Below, in pieces: positions 49,765-61,610 of a stretch of 64,000 nucleotides of DNA. A program made the position numbers and the translations under genes. The stretch covers positions 30,418,201-30,482,200 of the forward strand of contig NC_079364.1 in NCBI RefSeq assembly GCF_021018895.1. Direction: 5' to 3'. Within the stretch, counting starts at the first letter, position 1. Each line of letters begins with the position of its first letter. The notes under the pieces are model-generated. The model was not told the origin of the DNA and ran no database searches. It saw nothing but the letters and a program-made list of their open reading frames with translations. The DNA is from Seriola aureovittata. Its lineage: Eukaryota > Chordata > Actinopteri > Carangiformes > Carangidae.

Positions 49765-50186
49765 GAGTTAGCATGCTAATGTTGGCTAAATAACACTAAT
49801 CACAAAGCACGCTGGAGACTGGTGAAGAGGCCAGTTTTTGAAAGCGTTTGGCCTGAAATGAAAGTATTGGACAAGATAAAAAAAAAAATTTGACCTGATG
49901 ATGGAGCTGAATGAAAACAAAGTTCATGAATGTGTGGATCGCATGGCAATGCGTGTGTGAGTTGTCAAGACATTTCACTAAAGGCCAAAAATGTCAACCT
50001 GATGGCAGCACAAGAGGAAACGTCAGATGATCAGCAGGCGTCATCCTTCCTATGGGAACGATGAAGGTCACAAATGTACAAAATTTCCTGGTGATCCATC
50101 CAATAATTGTTGAGGTATTTTACTCAAGACCCAAGAACAACCAACACCGACTTCACTACAACCATGCAGCTAGCATGGGCTAAAAC
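49765..50186 (+). repeat. GTTAGCATGCTAATG ... CATCCAATAATTGTTGAG fish repeat
   Basis: The order GTTAGCATGCTAATGTTGGC, AACACTAATCACAAAGCA, AAAGTATTGGACAAG, TTGACCTGATGATGGAGCT, CATTTCACTAAAGGCCAAAA, ATGTCAACCTGATGGCAGCA, CAAATGTACAAAATTTCC, GATCCATCCAATAATTGTTG and CAGCTAGCATGGGCTAAAA follows a familiar, very abundant fish repeat. Its body contains two related modules (a CCTGATGATGG-type start repeated), the first shortened here. No coding content. Confidence 0.7.
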
Positions 50187-50286
50187 TGTATCATAAAACA
50201 GTGATAACTTACTTCATTGGCAATTTGAGATGTTCTGTTTTTTTTAAATACCAGCAGTCTGTGGGGAAAAAGTGTTTTGATTTATG

Positions 50287-50317
<31 letters not shown>

Positions 50318-51581
50318 AGTAGTACTGAGCCTGGTTACTAGAAGAGTCTGGCAGCAAGTGTGACACACCGCGCCACACACGGCTCAGTGGGTTTGTTTAA
50401 AAGCCGTCCAATTGTCTGAACGCTCCTGTTTCTTCCCTCGTCTGACTACTTTTTAATCGCAGGCCAAGATCTCAGCGTTTGCTTTAGTGAGTACCACGTC
50501 CCCATAACCTGAAGAAAACAAGATCCAAGCTTTAATAAACCCGGGCGATCCTTTAAAAGTCACTTTCCTGCTTGTGACTTGGTACAAACCCATCAGCACA
50601 CAGCGCAGTTCAAACTGAGAAATACGGAAACTGTAAGTCTTCCTGTTTTGTTTTCTTTCCTGGAGCCACAGAGTGACAGAAGATTAGAAACAGCGAATCT
50701 GTTCAAGATGACCCCCCAGTTTTTTTCGGGACACACATTGAGCAAACTTGAAGTGTGAACTCACTCCCACCCTTCAAGCCTATCAGTGTCATCAACCACA
50801 ACATGGATGAAAATGCTTCAAATGTGGAGGCCCCCTCCTCCCTTTCTCCCCCTCTCTCTCTGCAGATCTGACAGTCCTGTTTACCAAAGCAGCCGAGAGA
50901 CGAGCTGAACAAGGGCCCGGGCCCCAGCACTTCCACTTAACTCTCTCCCCATTACTACGATTGGTGTGAATGACACAACAAAAGAGATAAAATGCAGTTC
51001 TGAGACGGAGAAAACAACTGCAGCTCACGATCAAGAATAATAATAATAACAAAAAAGACAAGGATAAAAACAAAAGAGGAAAAGGAAGGAAGGCGAGGAG
51101 GAGGAGGAGGAGGTTGGGGCTGGGGAGAGAGAGAAAGATGATGAGGTGGGCCATTTAAAAATAAGAAATAAAAATAAATAAATAAAAAGATGATTTAAGA
51201 AAGCTGTCGGAAATTGCGGGAGATCTGTAAAAGGTTTCTTTTTCAGCATGGGTGGGAACTCATCTTAAGACTTAAAAAGCGGTGTTAAAGGAAAGAGTCA
51301 GGCGCCGGGGGAATTCTCCCACGTCAGAGAGCTCTCTCTTTTTAAATTCAACCCCAGTAATAACACAGATAAATAATAGATGAATAGTATTTAGCTCCCA
51401 CCTTGAACAACTCTTTTTAACGTAGTTCATGAAAAGACTGACAGCTCTCGGCGAGCAAATACACTTACACAAACATGCATCCTCACGCCGCGTGCGCCCC
51501 CCGCACACATGTACTGTGTATTTTACCTAATTAAATAAAACACCAGGTGGTATCGACTGATTGTTTGCGAGTGTGTGCATT

Positions 51582-51636
<55 letters not shown>

Positions 51637-53208
51637 ATGGACAGGAAAGAAGGGGGAAGTGAGGAAGAGAAGGAAAAGATCATTTTGGATGAATTTCATT
51701 AAGTTCATCATTAGTGGTTTCATCAGCAGCTGACGGTTGGTTTGGGTTCAGAAACTGTCAGAGTGGAGGGAGTCGGACCAAAATGTCACACAATGCATGT
51801 AGCGTTAATAACCCCCCCACCCCCACCCCCCCTTCCTCCCCACCCAAATAATTTTTGTACAGTCCCTAACTTGTCTAATGATATTTAACAGAGCCCTTTT
51901 AATGATGTAGAAACATAAAAAAAAGGACTCGTTTTGGAGACCCTGTCCCAAAATTAGACCAAGAATAAACAAGCACACATATATATGTGTTTTAAAAAAA
52001 AAAAAAAAAAAAACATAAAGCACAGTAGCAGCCCCTACTTTGTGTCTCCTGCCAGCTACGCCTCGGAGATGCGGTCGTGGCGGCACCAGGCATTTACAGA
52101 AGGCTGTGTGTTTAAACGCCTGGAATGCTCATTTGCCTTTTGGGTTTACTTATTTACTTTTGCATAAATGGAGAACAGTAATGTGGTATTAAGGGGCTTC
52201 TCAGGGGGAAGGTTGTGTGTGTGTTTTTTTTTTTTTAAACGGAGCCTCCCTCAGTTTTGCTATATTAAGGAAGGTTGATGATTGATGCAACATAGATCTA
52301 ATTTCTTTTGATTAAAAAAATAAATTAGGAAAATAATGCCAGGCATGAGAAGAGCTCAGCCCCAACACACACACAACCCCCCCACCCCCCTACAAAACAC
52401 ACGCACACACACACATAACCACATTCCCACCCGCCCCTCCCTCCCTCGCTCAAAGTCATCAGATACAAAATGAGCATCCAGGCTAAAATAATCACAAAAT
52501 TCCCAATAGCCAAATATAAAACGTAAAACGACTGCCTTGATCAACTCGAGCCCAGTAATCTTTAGCGCCAGCCACAGCTGTACCACCACCGCTGTCACTT
52601 GAAATAAAAACCTAAACCTTTCAGGGCTTTCGATTGATTCTTTAATTCAGCCTGATATGACATTAAAACCCTTTGGTTGACTTCCACTGGCTGTGACAAA
52701 TGTACCAGCGCTTAATAGAGGTGTGCAGACAGGCCGGCATTTCAGTGACTTTTATCAAACTGAATTTATCAACGGCGGGCTCCCAGGATCGGTGGCAGCA
52801 GCTTGTTCAGGAGGAAGCCTACAGATACCGTTAAGTACATCATCCCTCCTCTCTGTCTCTCTGCCTCGCTCCTTCTCTCCTCCCTGCTCCCTGCATTTCT
52901 CTCCACGCTCCGTCCTGTCATCGCTCTGCCTACTGTATATTTATCTCTTTTTCTCTCCGGATCTACCGCTCCAATGGATGTGCTGCTTTGTAGGCTAATA
53001 GGTAGTAAGTATTTTTAAATTTGACCAATTAAAAGAACAAAAAAAAAAAAAAAAAAATCCCTAATGAGTCCTGGGGTGAAACAGATCTTGTACCATTGAG
53101 GTGAAATTGTTTTGCATTTAACAGCATCAGAGGTGTCATGAGTCTGAATAAAAAGTCAAGATATGTGGAACCTATGTGTCATCCGGAGGTGGTTTGTTGC
53201 AGCTGTTG
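50187..53208. other. No gene seen; homopolymers, GT tract and C-rich DNA
   Basis: Poly(T) 50291-50319, GGA repeats 51097-51113, GT 51588-51635, C-rich 51811-51832, poly(A) 51994-52012, poly(T) 52226-52237, C/CA-rich 52376-52416 and poly(A) 53040-53057. 52090-52190 (CATTTGCCTTTTGGGTTTAC, TTTGCATAAATGG) and 52700-52800 are complex and could be regulatory. No splice-bounded frame. Confidence 0.5.
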
Positions 53209-53320
53209 GGTTTCTCTCTATAATACCGTAAGGTCTTGACCTTACTCTGTAAAGTGCCTTCAGATAATATATGCTATGATTTGGCGCTATATAAACAAAC
53301 TGAATTGAACTGAATTGAAG
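53209..53320 (+). mobile_element. LINE 3' end with TTTGGCGCTATATAAA and TGAATTGAA tail
   Basis: TTTCTCTCTATAATACCGTA, then AGGTCTTGACCTTACTCTGT, AAAGTGCCTTCAGATAA, GATTTGGCGCTATATAAACA and AACTGAATTGAACTGAATTG. This is the standard 3' terminus of a non-LTR retrotransposon common in fish (Rex/L2-like, exact clade uncertain), ending in its short tandem tail. Only the last hundred or so bases are recognisable. Confidence 0.75.
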
Positions 53321-54026
53321 TTAATTCACTTGTGTTAGGTGGAGACACTGGAACGACTGTAAGTTTCCTCAAAATGGGATTAATATTTGCTTTTCAATAC
53401 CAACACTGTGACAATGAAGCTGCCATTTACTGGAAATGGCAGAACTGTGAAGTATTTCCTCATTTTTAATGTTATTCAATTTATTTTGAATGGTACATGT
53501 TTGGATTTATTATCACTTAAAGAAGAGGCGATTGTGATTTTGAGGTGATCCGAAAGCAGTTCACCGAGTTGGATGATGAATCACGGCTCGCAGGGTGTGG
53601 TATGTGACGAATAAAAGGTAACTTATTGTCATTTTCAGCAACAAGTCCGGCGATGATAAAGAATCGTGAATGGAGTGGCAGATGGAGGGTGGAAAAAAGA
53701 CAACATATAAAAAGAGACGATAGATAGGAAAAAAAAAAAAAAAAAAAACGAGAGATAAGAGTGGGAGAGAGGATGGAGAGATGACAGAGGCTGCGGCGGA
53801 GAGAGGCAGAAAAAAAAAAAGAGTGAAATGGTGGAATGAGGAGTGCGATAAGGAGGCTTTTGAAGGGTCCTCTCAGATGCTGGGATTGCTCAGTTCAGCG
53901 CCGTCAGAGCCTCTGAGGTACTTGAACCTTGCCTGCCTTTCCTCCACCTCTCTGTAGAGCTGCTGCCCTGCAGGCCACCTGTAAACCGCTTTGACACATG
54001 ATCCACTCCCACAGATGTAGAGTGGA

Positions 54027-54061
<35 letters not shown>

Positions 54062-54063
54062 GC

Positions 54064-54095
<32 letters not shown>

Positions 54096-54360
54096 AGAGA
54101 GAAACCACTGCTTGCAGGCAGCTAAACGCGCACAAACGCTTTAATGCGCCATCAACGCTTGGTTGTTTTTTAACATTAGCACTCGATTAACAACTGCCTG
54201 TCCCACTTTTCAATGAAGGGGCACTCACGGCAGAAACAAGAGAGCTACCTAACAGTCTCTCTCATGACATGTTGATTAAAAAATGTAGTTTTTTCTTCTT
54301 TCTTTTGGCCGTCTCTCTCGCGTGTCAGTTATAAGCAATAGATCCTTCAGCAAGACAAGA
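53321..54360. repeat. No gene seen; poly(A), CA and GA tracts
   Basis: Poly(A) at 53730-53748 and 53810-53820, then CA (54031-54057) joined to GA (54064-54103). Minus-strand frames over 53873-54135 are mostly repeat translation. Confidence 0.6.
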
Positions 54361-54860
54361 CAAATAACCTGCTATTATCCATGGCCCTCACGTTGGCGTG
54401 AAAGTGGCACTAGGAGGATTTTAACCTTCACCTCCTGAAGGCCGAGGGAAATAGGACACGTTGGAATTTAATTAAGCAATTAGACGGATGTCGTGCCACA
54501 GCCACAAACAAGTGGCAGGGAGAGAGAATGGTAACTTTTAGGCAAACATACAAATACAAACTGGGAATTAGAGAAATTATGGCTTCAAATAGAAGGAGTA
54601 CAAACGCATGTAAGAAAAGACTGCTGCTCAGTGAGTGCAAGAAGGCGCTAAGCAAGCCCCTCCACCCCCACAAAAAATGGAGAATTAAAAAAAAAAAAGA
54701 AAAAAGAAAACGATGGCTCCTGATTAGGCATTGTCAAAATATTTGCAATGGAGGAATTCCACCAGGCGAGCGCGGAATCGGCTCCTCTACAAAAGAGCGA
54801 TCTTCCCTGAGTAACAAGTTGGTGCAATGAGTGTCGACAGAAGAGGAGCTGAAATCCCCC
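54361..54860. other. Candidate conserved non-coding region
   Basis: 54370-54520 (TCCATGGCCCTCACGTTGG, GGAATTTAATTAAGCAATTA) and 54715-54850 (GATTAGGCATTGTCAAAATA, TTTGCAATGGAGGAATTCC) are non-repeat, high-complexity blocks with homeodomain-like sites. An open frame at 54528-54830 crosses an A-rich stretch and shows no similarity. Enhancer role is inferred from composition only. Confidence 0.3.
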
Positions 54861-55254
54861 CCGGGCTAGAGAATATCCCGCTATTGTAGTCTTAACCCGC
54901 GAGACCTGGCGGGGAATGTACAGCTTTCACAGTCACTTCTCATCCTATTTGTAGCACTGCCGCTGACGTGTGAGCGACTGGGCCAGAGCAGGTCACTTCC
55001 CCCCACCCCCACCCCCCCACCCCATCTTTCTCTCTCTTTTTTTTTTTTTTTTTATTAATCTCACTGTCTTCCTTTACACTTTCTCCTTTCACACATCTTT
55101 AAAACTCTTTTTTTTTTTTTTTTTTAAATAGAAAAAAAAAACGAGTCCAACAAATATTTGAGGGATCATTCATCTATATCATGTTATTTTCTCTCTCTCA
55201 CCCCCCGCCCTCATGCCAAACCACTTTTTTCATCTCTCTTTTTGTATTTTTTGT
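54861..55254. other. No gene seen; C-rich and T-rich tracts
   Basis: CCCCCACC repeats at 54999-55023 and T runs at about 55038-55053 and 55109-55125. Confidence 0.6.
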
Positions 55255-55445
55255 TCCACAAGGCAAGTTTCATTAAAGATCCAATTATGCAAATCAGGTG
55301 CTGGAGAGGCAGTTGAATATGCACTATAATGGTGTACAGTAATCGTTCGACACAATATACGGCATCCGGGGCCAGATTTACGAGCGCAACAGAACTGCAA
55401 CGCCTCCGTCCTTTGGTGAAAACCTCTTGATCATAATTAAAGGTG
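55255..55445. other. Candidate conserved non-coding element
   Basis: AGATCCAATTATGCAAATCA, GGTGCTGGAGAGGCAGTTGA, ATATGCACTATAATGG and ATACGGCATCCGGGGCC are high-complexity and include an octamer ATGCAAAT at 55288-55295. No frame; conservation cannot be seen here. Confidence 0.35.
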
Positions 55446-55717
55446 CAGGAGTTCTCTCCAGCATCGTCATCCCCTCCCTTTTCTCCCTCTTTTTCTCCAC
55501 TGCTTCCCTCTTTCCCTTTTTTTTTTTTTTTTTTTCCTCTCCCTCTATCTTGTGCTACTTTGGCGTGCTCATTAGCAGAGGTCTGGGACTTTTACAGAGG
55601 TCACATCCGGGAGGTAGAGCAGCTAAAGAGCAGACATGACATGTGGGATGCAGTCAGTGATGGTATGTGAAGTGGGTAATAGACATAACCTGCCTCACAC
55701 ACACTTACACACAAACG

Positions 55718-55754
<37 letters not shown>

Positions 55755-56052
55755 AACCTTCCATTTCATGAACACTGGAGGTATTTACCACAGTCTTAGC
55801 TGAGCGTGGCTGAATGCTAAGCAGTAACAATTCTCTGCTTCAGGACCTCTGATTGATGTGTGCTTGCCTGTTTGTGTTAAGCTGTTGTCTACGGAAATGA
55901 CACGGCTGAAGACGCAGCCGCCGTTCGACACATCAAAAGGGAAAATGGTCATGACATCGCATGACACATCCTTACATCCCAAATGCTAACGAACTTTGAG
56001 GGAAAAACAAAACAAAATAAAGCCAAACTCTATAATAATGCCTTAATGACAG

Positions 56053-56114
<62 letters not shown>

Positions 56115-57360
56115 GGGGGGGGGGGGTTTCAGCGGGGAAGCCAGGGGGGAAAACAAAGGAGGAATATCACGGGTTGTAAGAATAGGGTGTTTTACATTTT
56201 TCTGAACACATTCCTCGTTGGTGTTGTTGAAGCGAGCGCCAACTGATTAAAACAGAGAGGCCGAGGCCAGGCCGTCACCTTGACACTGGACTTTCTCAGG
56301 GCTGAGCGGTTAAACTAGCCCCCAAAAAATAAACACGCGCAGTCGACAGGTTCATTCGCACATATACACACTGTTGCACTGTCACGCACGCACATTCCCA
56401 GGCTTATTTAACAAAGTCTGCAACTGGAAACAGCAAAAGAGAAAAAAAGATTTTTGCAACAAAAATCCTCCTTGCACCCACTCCCATGCCCACCTCTCCC
56501 TCTGGAGACCACTTCTTCTTATCATCCAGACCTCACCCGCCCTCACCCCCAACCCCACGACTCCTCCGGCTGCCCAGACAGGCAGACGCTCCTTGTGATG
56601 GCACCCCGGCATGAGAGGACTGAGTCAAGCCTATCTGTCAGAGCCTCATCTGCCCCACACTCTTTATTCTTAGATCAAACTGACGTCCGTGATTACCCTC
56701 CCACCCCCCCACCCCCCCCCCCACCCCATCCTGGCCCATCCACCCCTCTGCTCCTCCAACCTCCAACCTCCTCCACCTCCCCAATCTTTATCAAGCAAAG
56801 AAGAATATCAGGGGAAAATATACAGTCGCATTCCTGAGTGCAGAATGAAGCGTTCACACAGCGCGAGACAGCGCGCACACACACACACACACAAACAGGA
56901 AAATCCTACATAAAGTCTCATTTAAACAATGATTCAATAAAGCTGATCATTCACACAGCTAGATTTTAATTGATAGCATATTCATTTCTAGCTAATGGCA
57001 TATCGCATATTTCCCATTGCTTTTTAGATCATTGAATAAGTGAGGTACAGCATTCTTTACATTCGTTTACAGGCAATTTCACTTTACCCCGAGTTTTTAA
57101 GTTATTTTTTGGCCTTTACTTAATAGTTGAGAGACACAGAGGGGGGGGGGGGGGGGGGGGGGTAAAGGGTCCCATGGGAATTGGACTTTGGACATCGTGG
57201 TTTTGTGGTACATATCTTAACCCCCTGATTCTACTTGGATGAAACTGACCCTAATGTGTTAAATTCAAAGCTGAATGAAAAATAACAGGAAAGGCTTCCG
57301 GAAATCACTACACCATGCAGAGGATGAAGAAATACAGTCATCAGTTTGCAATTCACTTCT

Positions 57361-57361
<1 letters not shown>
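55446..57361. repeat. No gene seen; long GT/G, CA, C and G tracts
   Basis: Poly(T) 55518-55536, CA 55722-55752, GT 56056-56111 passing into a G run to 56126, C-rich 56699-56725, CA 56876-56893 and a 22-base G run 57141-57162. 56915-57110 is AT-rich and complex with homeodomain-like words (TTTTAATTGATAGC, AGCTAATGGC), possibly regulatory. Confidence 0.6.

Positions 57362-57392
<31 letters not shown>
57362..57392 (+). repeat. Poly(A) run of 31 bases
   Basis: Uninterrupted A run. No AATAAA or obvious retroposed body was recognised immediately upstream. Confidence 0.9.
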
Positions 57393-57395
<3 letters not shown>

Positions 57396-57859
57396 CATTA
57401 CTGCCTAAAGAGGCCAAATAATGAGCAAAGGTCAGCAGCACAAACTTGATAAAACTCTGAGGTCATTTGTGTCGCCTTCAATTTGTCACCAAGGCGGAAT
57501 AAATCAAATCTTCGTCACGGTGACAGAAATTCAAACAAATGTGATAAAAAAAAAAAAAAAAACAGATTCAGATTTCTCTCTGTAATGTGTGTAATCTGGT
57601 GTGTGAGGTTTTGTGGTCAGGGAAGTCTCTTCTTGACTTCACATCCCAAATTTGATCCAAGGCTTTCGATTGTGTGTGTGTGTGTGTGTGGTGTGTGTGT
57701 GTGTGTGTGTGCTTGTCATATTAGCCTCACAGAGCTCGCCAGCATCTTTCCCCTCTCTCTGGCTTGAACCCTGGAGATCAAGGTCACGGAGCTACAAGGC
57801 TCAACCCAGACTAACGCCTGTGTGTTACAGCCCCCTTCAGCACCCTCCTCGCCTCCTAC

Positions 57860-57926
<67 letters not shown>

Positions 57927-58200
57927 TGACACACTGGAGTACATGTACCCAGCCGCCTTGCCCGGCTGCAGATCAGAACCAGAATGGAAATGAACACAAA
58001 TAGGCAGGGAGGGGAAGTTGGGGGGGGGGGGGTGCTTTTACAATGACTGCACATATCAATTAATGGCTGGCTGATGAGCAGAGCCGGCCTGATCTGGCCT
58101 GCCCACCACCGCCCTGATCCCAGCGGACTGGGAGCCCTGGCCTCGCAGCCTGTACAGCTGGAGCCCTCTCCCCTATAATTACATGAGATGGGGATCAACT
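57393..58200. repeat. No gene seen; GT, CA-TA and G tracts
   Basis: Poly(A) 57546-57562, GT array 57671-57710 with one break, the compound CA then TA tract at 57862-57917 and a G run 58020-58032. The GT and CA arrays are inverted complements about 150 bp apart. Confidence 0.75.
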
Positions 58201-58664
58201 AACCACAGTCAGGCTGCCTGTCTGACTGTGGACTGCACTGTGTTGCAGATGCATATATCACAGGATGCAGGATAACTTATTTGTGTTTGAATTATGTGCT
58301 GTCCAATTGATTACACACATGTATTTTCTGTGCTGCTAGATTATGTAATTTGTGCAGCCACTTCACTGTGGGTTTGTGTGTCTTTGCGATGTCTGCTCAT
58401 GGTGCTGCCTTCTTTATGCGCATTTGTTAAACAAGTGTGTGATTTTTTTTTTTTTTTCGTGCTGCTTTTTCAGTCCTTTTTTTTTTTTCTCAAAAAAATC
58501 TGATTGTGTACATGTCAACGTGCAAATAATTCACTGTGTGTCGGGCTGACAACGCGGCGGCTCCAGTCGAGTGGGTCTACTCCACGGTGAACTGAGTGGC
58601 TGACTGACTGACTGACAGCCTGGTGAAAAGAGGACTGTTTTGATGCCATCCTTTGGATGCCATG

Positions 58665-58696
<32 letters not shown>

Positions 58697-60300
58697 TTCT
58701 CTCTCTCCCCTGTCTCTCCCATCACTGCCTTCGGCTGAGAGACGTGTATCGCTGCGCTCAGTCGTACCCCGGCGGCCCCCGTGTGCAACGTTGACACGGG
58801 CACAGGTGGGAAAGCAACTAACAGAGGATCAACGGCGGCGGCTGCACAGCAGATTTGGAGCTCCACTTGGTCAGAAAGTTGCAGCACAAGAAAATGTCAA
58901 AATACTTATGTGCTGTATGTGTGTGTTGTTTTTTACTGTAATAAATCTCATACTGAACGTGCATCCATCTATTTGACTTAAAGTGAAGATAAATCATGCC
59001 TGTACATTTTATGAGAATACTTATTTTAATGGCAGCAGCTCTGATAATTAAATGGATAATTCATTAATGAGTGATATGTAATATCAAACACAGCCTGACC
59101 TGCGGATGAGTGCAAAAAAATGAAGCAGAATTAGGCCTAATGAATATGAAATAACTTGCTAACATAAACCACTGAGGCCTTGACACAGGCCAGTCTGCAA
59201 AGTTAGGCCTCCTCTTAAAAACACTGCGTCTCTTCCCAAATATTTTCACCCTAAAAGAATGACAACATTTCAGCTCGCGGCAGAGCAGGGAGGTGCAGTG
59301 AAAGGGCAAACAGGTCTGCGAGGCAGCCTGAACTGTCAGAGGAGCAGGGACAGTTATCCACTTGCTATTTCATCTCCAATACGGCAATGAAAGGAGCTGA
59401 CAAAAAAAAAAAAAGGGTTTACGCCCAGACACTATTTCAGACATAATATCCGCCCTGTGCATACCATTAAACAATGACAGCATCTCAACTCGTACAGTAC
59501 ATCTATTTATCCCTTTTCCTTCCGCAATGAATCTGAGGAAGATTTTTTTTTTTTTTTTTTGCTTGTGTTTTGGCTCAAGACAACTTCAGGGGAAGGTTAG
59601 AGAAACAGTGTGAAACAATGTGACAGACATTGTTGAGTATTTTAAGACAGATGACATGTGTCTTCGCAGCCATTGTGCAGCGCTGGTAGCTTGTTGGAAG
59701 TGGCTGGATAACCCAGGTCAGATCACTCAGGGGTCAACTCCAGTTCCAAGAAAAGGTTCCTCCCCGCCCCAAGACACACGGTGAGACAGAGGCTTTAAAT
59801 GGGATTACAAGCCTCATCCCTGCTGCAACATATTACAGATAATTCACTGCTGCCCCGTCATATAGACTAAGCAAAATAATATATGAGTGAGCGAGTGTGA
59901 GAGTTCAACCTGCTGGATCTTCTGATAAAACAAGGTGAAACTCCTGCAAAAATATTGACCTGTGGGCTCTGTCATTTCAGATTTGCCTGTCAGTCAACTA
60001 ACTTTCTACCACCCTCTTTCTCCTTTTTAAAAAAAATCACACTCCCCACAATCAAATATGACACCAATCCCCAAAATGTCAATTTCATGGCTGCTATAAC
60101 ATGAGCCTTCACCCCCCCCCCCACAACCCCCATCCCCCCTCACCCCCTCCTCTACATATGACATGAACAACCCCTCTTCTGAATGCCATCATAACCGTCT
60201 CCTCAAAGCATAATGCGGGGACTTCTTATTCATAAGAGGTCGATCACTGCACAAAATGGCAGGTCTCACCGGCTCCTCTCTCTTCTTCCATCTCACAAGT
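58201..60300. other. No gene seen
   Basis: T runs at 58444-58457 and 58478-58489, CT-rich 58663-58708 and poly(T) 59543-59560. 58735-58890 is CpG- and GC-richer (GAGACGTGTATCGCTGCGC, GATCAACGGCGGCGGCTGC) with GCACAG|GTGGGA resembling a donor, but no coherent exon could be defined. 58980-59400 is complex AT-rich DNA. Confidence 0.45.
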
Positions 60301-60515
60301 TTTGACACATGGAGGCAAACGCACCGGTAACAACTAAAAAAAAAAAAAAAAAAAAACTTCAACCCCCCTCACCCACCCCCCACCTCCTCAGAACCACCAC
60401 CACCACCCCCACCACCCCCCCCCCCACCCCTCCCGCATGCACTCTCTCAGCACAAGTGTCGGTAGAAAAAGTTTTCCGTGCACACTCTTCGACGGGAACA
60501 CGGCTGCACTTTTCC

Positions 60516-60549
<34 letters not shown>

Positions 60550-60552
<3 letters not shown>

Positions 60553-61363
60553 AAACTCTCGCAGATTTGTGTGGCAGAATCTGCGCGAGCGATATAATTT
60601 ATAGCAAAGCGGTGCAGCTCGCGAGCCTTTAACGCGCATTCAGTGAAACATGCAGCGGTAAACAAAAACACGTTAGGATTTATATTTCTGCTGGAATAAA
60701 TTGAGGCTTAAAAAAAAAATAGTTTATTTGGCGTTTTAGTTGCAAGGTGTCGAGCACGGCAGCTCGTGTCTTTCGGTCCCAGCTGCTTATTTTGTCACCG
60801 TGTTTTTTTTTTTTGTTGTTTTTTTTTTTTTTTTTTACGATCGTCACTCGCTACGGATAATTGCTCTGTTATTTTCTAATCATGACTGGGGAGACATCGG
60901 GGTGGCCCCCGCTGCGATGCTCCCGCACAAACAACCACAATCCTCCCCAAAAAGCTGACTTCCCATTGAGTAACACACTCCAAGCACCCCCCCCCACACG
61001 CACTCGCCCCCCCGCCCCCCCCCGGTATAAAAAAAAAAAAAAAAAAAAAAAAAAACATCACACTCATAATACTGCATGCCCCCCCAACACTTCTTACCTT
61101 TTGAATTTGGCGAAGCGCCGGCTAACTCCTGCGCGTAAACGCCGCGTTGTGAGAGATAGTGTTCATTGAATAATGAGGCATGTCCATATGATTTCACCGG
61201 ATCATATTCTTTTCGGATGACGTGGGTGTTGAAAAGTGGCTTCGGACCTGTTAAATACTGTCCACTCCTCGATCCTGTCCCTTACAACTGCTCCCTGCCG
61301 CGCACCCCGACTTTCAAATGAAAAACGCTGCTTTATTACTTGTCTTTTTTTTCCTCTGTGCCC

Positions 61364-61402
<39 letters not shown>

Positions 61403-61610
61403 CAGTCGCTGCCTGCTAAAAGTAAACGTTTGCATTGATGCCGATCCCCGGGCATCAGATCAGCATATTCCCTTCAGCTTGAACTCCCCCTATCTGGTAG
61501 GTGAAACGCATTGTAGCTACCGTTAAAAAGGAACTCCATTGTAGAGAGCGGAGCTGACTGGCTGTGGATACATACAGCCCGGGTCTTGCGGTATTCGCCG
61601 TTGACGGGGG
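60550..61610. promoter_or_regulatory. CpG-rich region, possible promoter
   Basis: CpG dinucleotides, rare elsewhere in the window, are dense at 60557-60680 (GCGCGAGCGATATAATTT, GCTCGCGAGCC, TTTAACGCGC) and at 61100-61160 (TTTGGCGAAGCGCCGG, TGCGCGTAAACGCCGCG), continuing in part to 61610. Homopolymers interrupt it (T-rich 60803-60837, A29 at 61027-61055, CT 61363-61403). Unmethylated CpG clusters mark many vertebrate promoters. A minus-strand donor within it supports transcription to the left. Promoter function is inference. Confidence 0.4.
61098..61330 (-). other. Possible 5' exon ending in a strong splice donor
   Basis: On the minus strand a CpG-rich stretch ends TTCAAAAG followed by GTAAGAAG, close to the consensus donor. 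The upstream boundary is unknown; 61330 is only a guide. The ATG-led frame visible just before the donor (from about 61186) stops before the splice site, and the frame that runs through the donor has only a GTG start. It would therefore be a non-coding 5' UTR exon. It lies on the same strand as, and about 25.8 kb upstream of, the candidate exon at 35216-35299. A chance GTAAG is a real alternative. Confidence 0.25.

Noticed and set aside
54528..54830. 100-codon plus-strand frame, lysine/arginine-rich
   Set aside because: The basic stretch is a translation of an A-rich run, there is no splice or start context, and no similarity was recognised.
58531..58976. Overlapping frames of 107 and 118 codons on opposite strands near a CpG-richer stretch
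   Set aside because: Half of each frame is CT/GA repeat translation and the remaining part has no splice-bounded exon.
60880..61197. A 105-codon minus-strand frame across the CpG-rich block
   Set aside because: It starts with GTG, crosses the putative splice donor and then a poly(A/T) run, so it is not a credible protein. Only the donor and CpG density were kept as observations.
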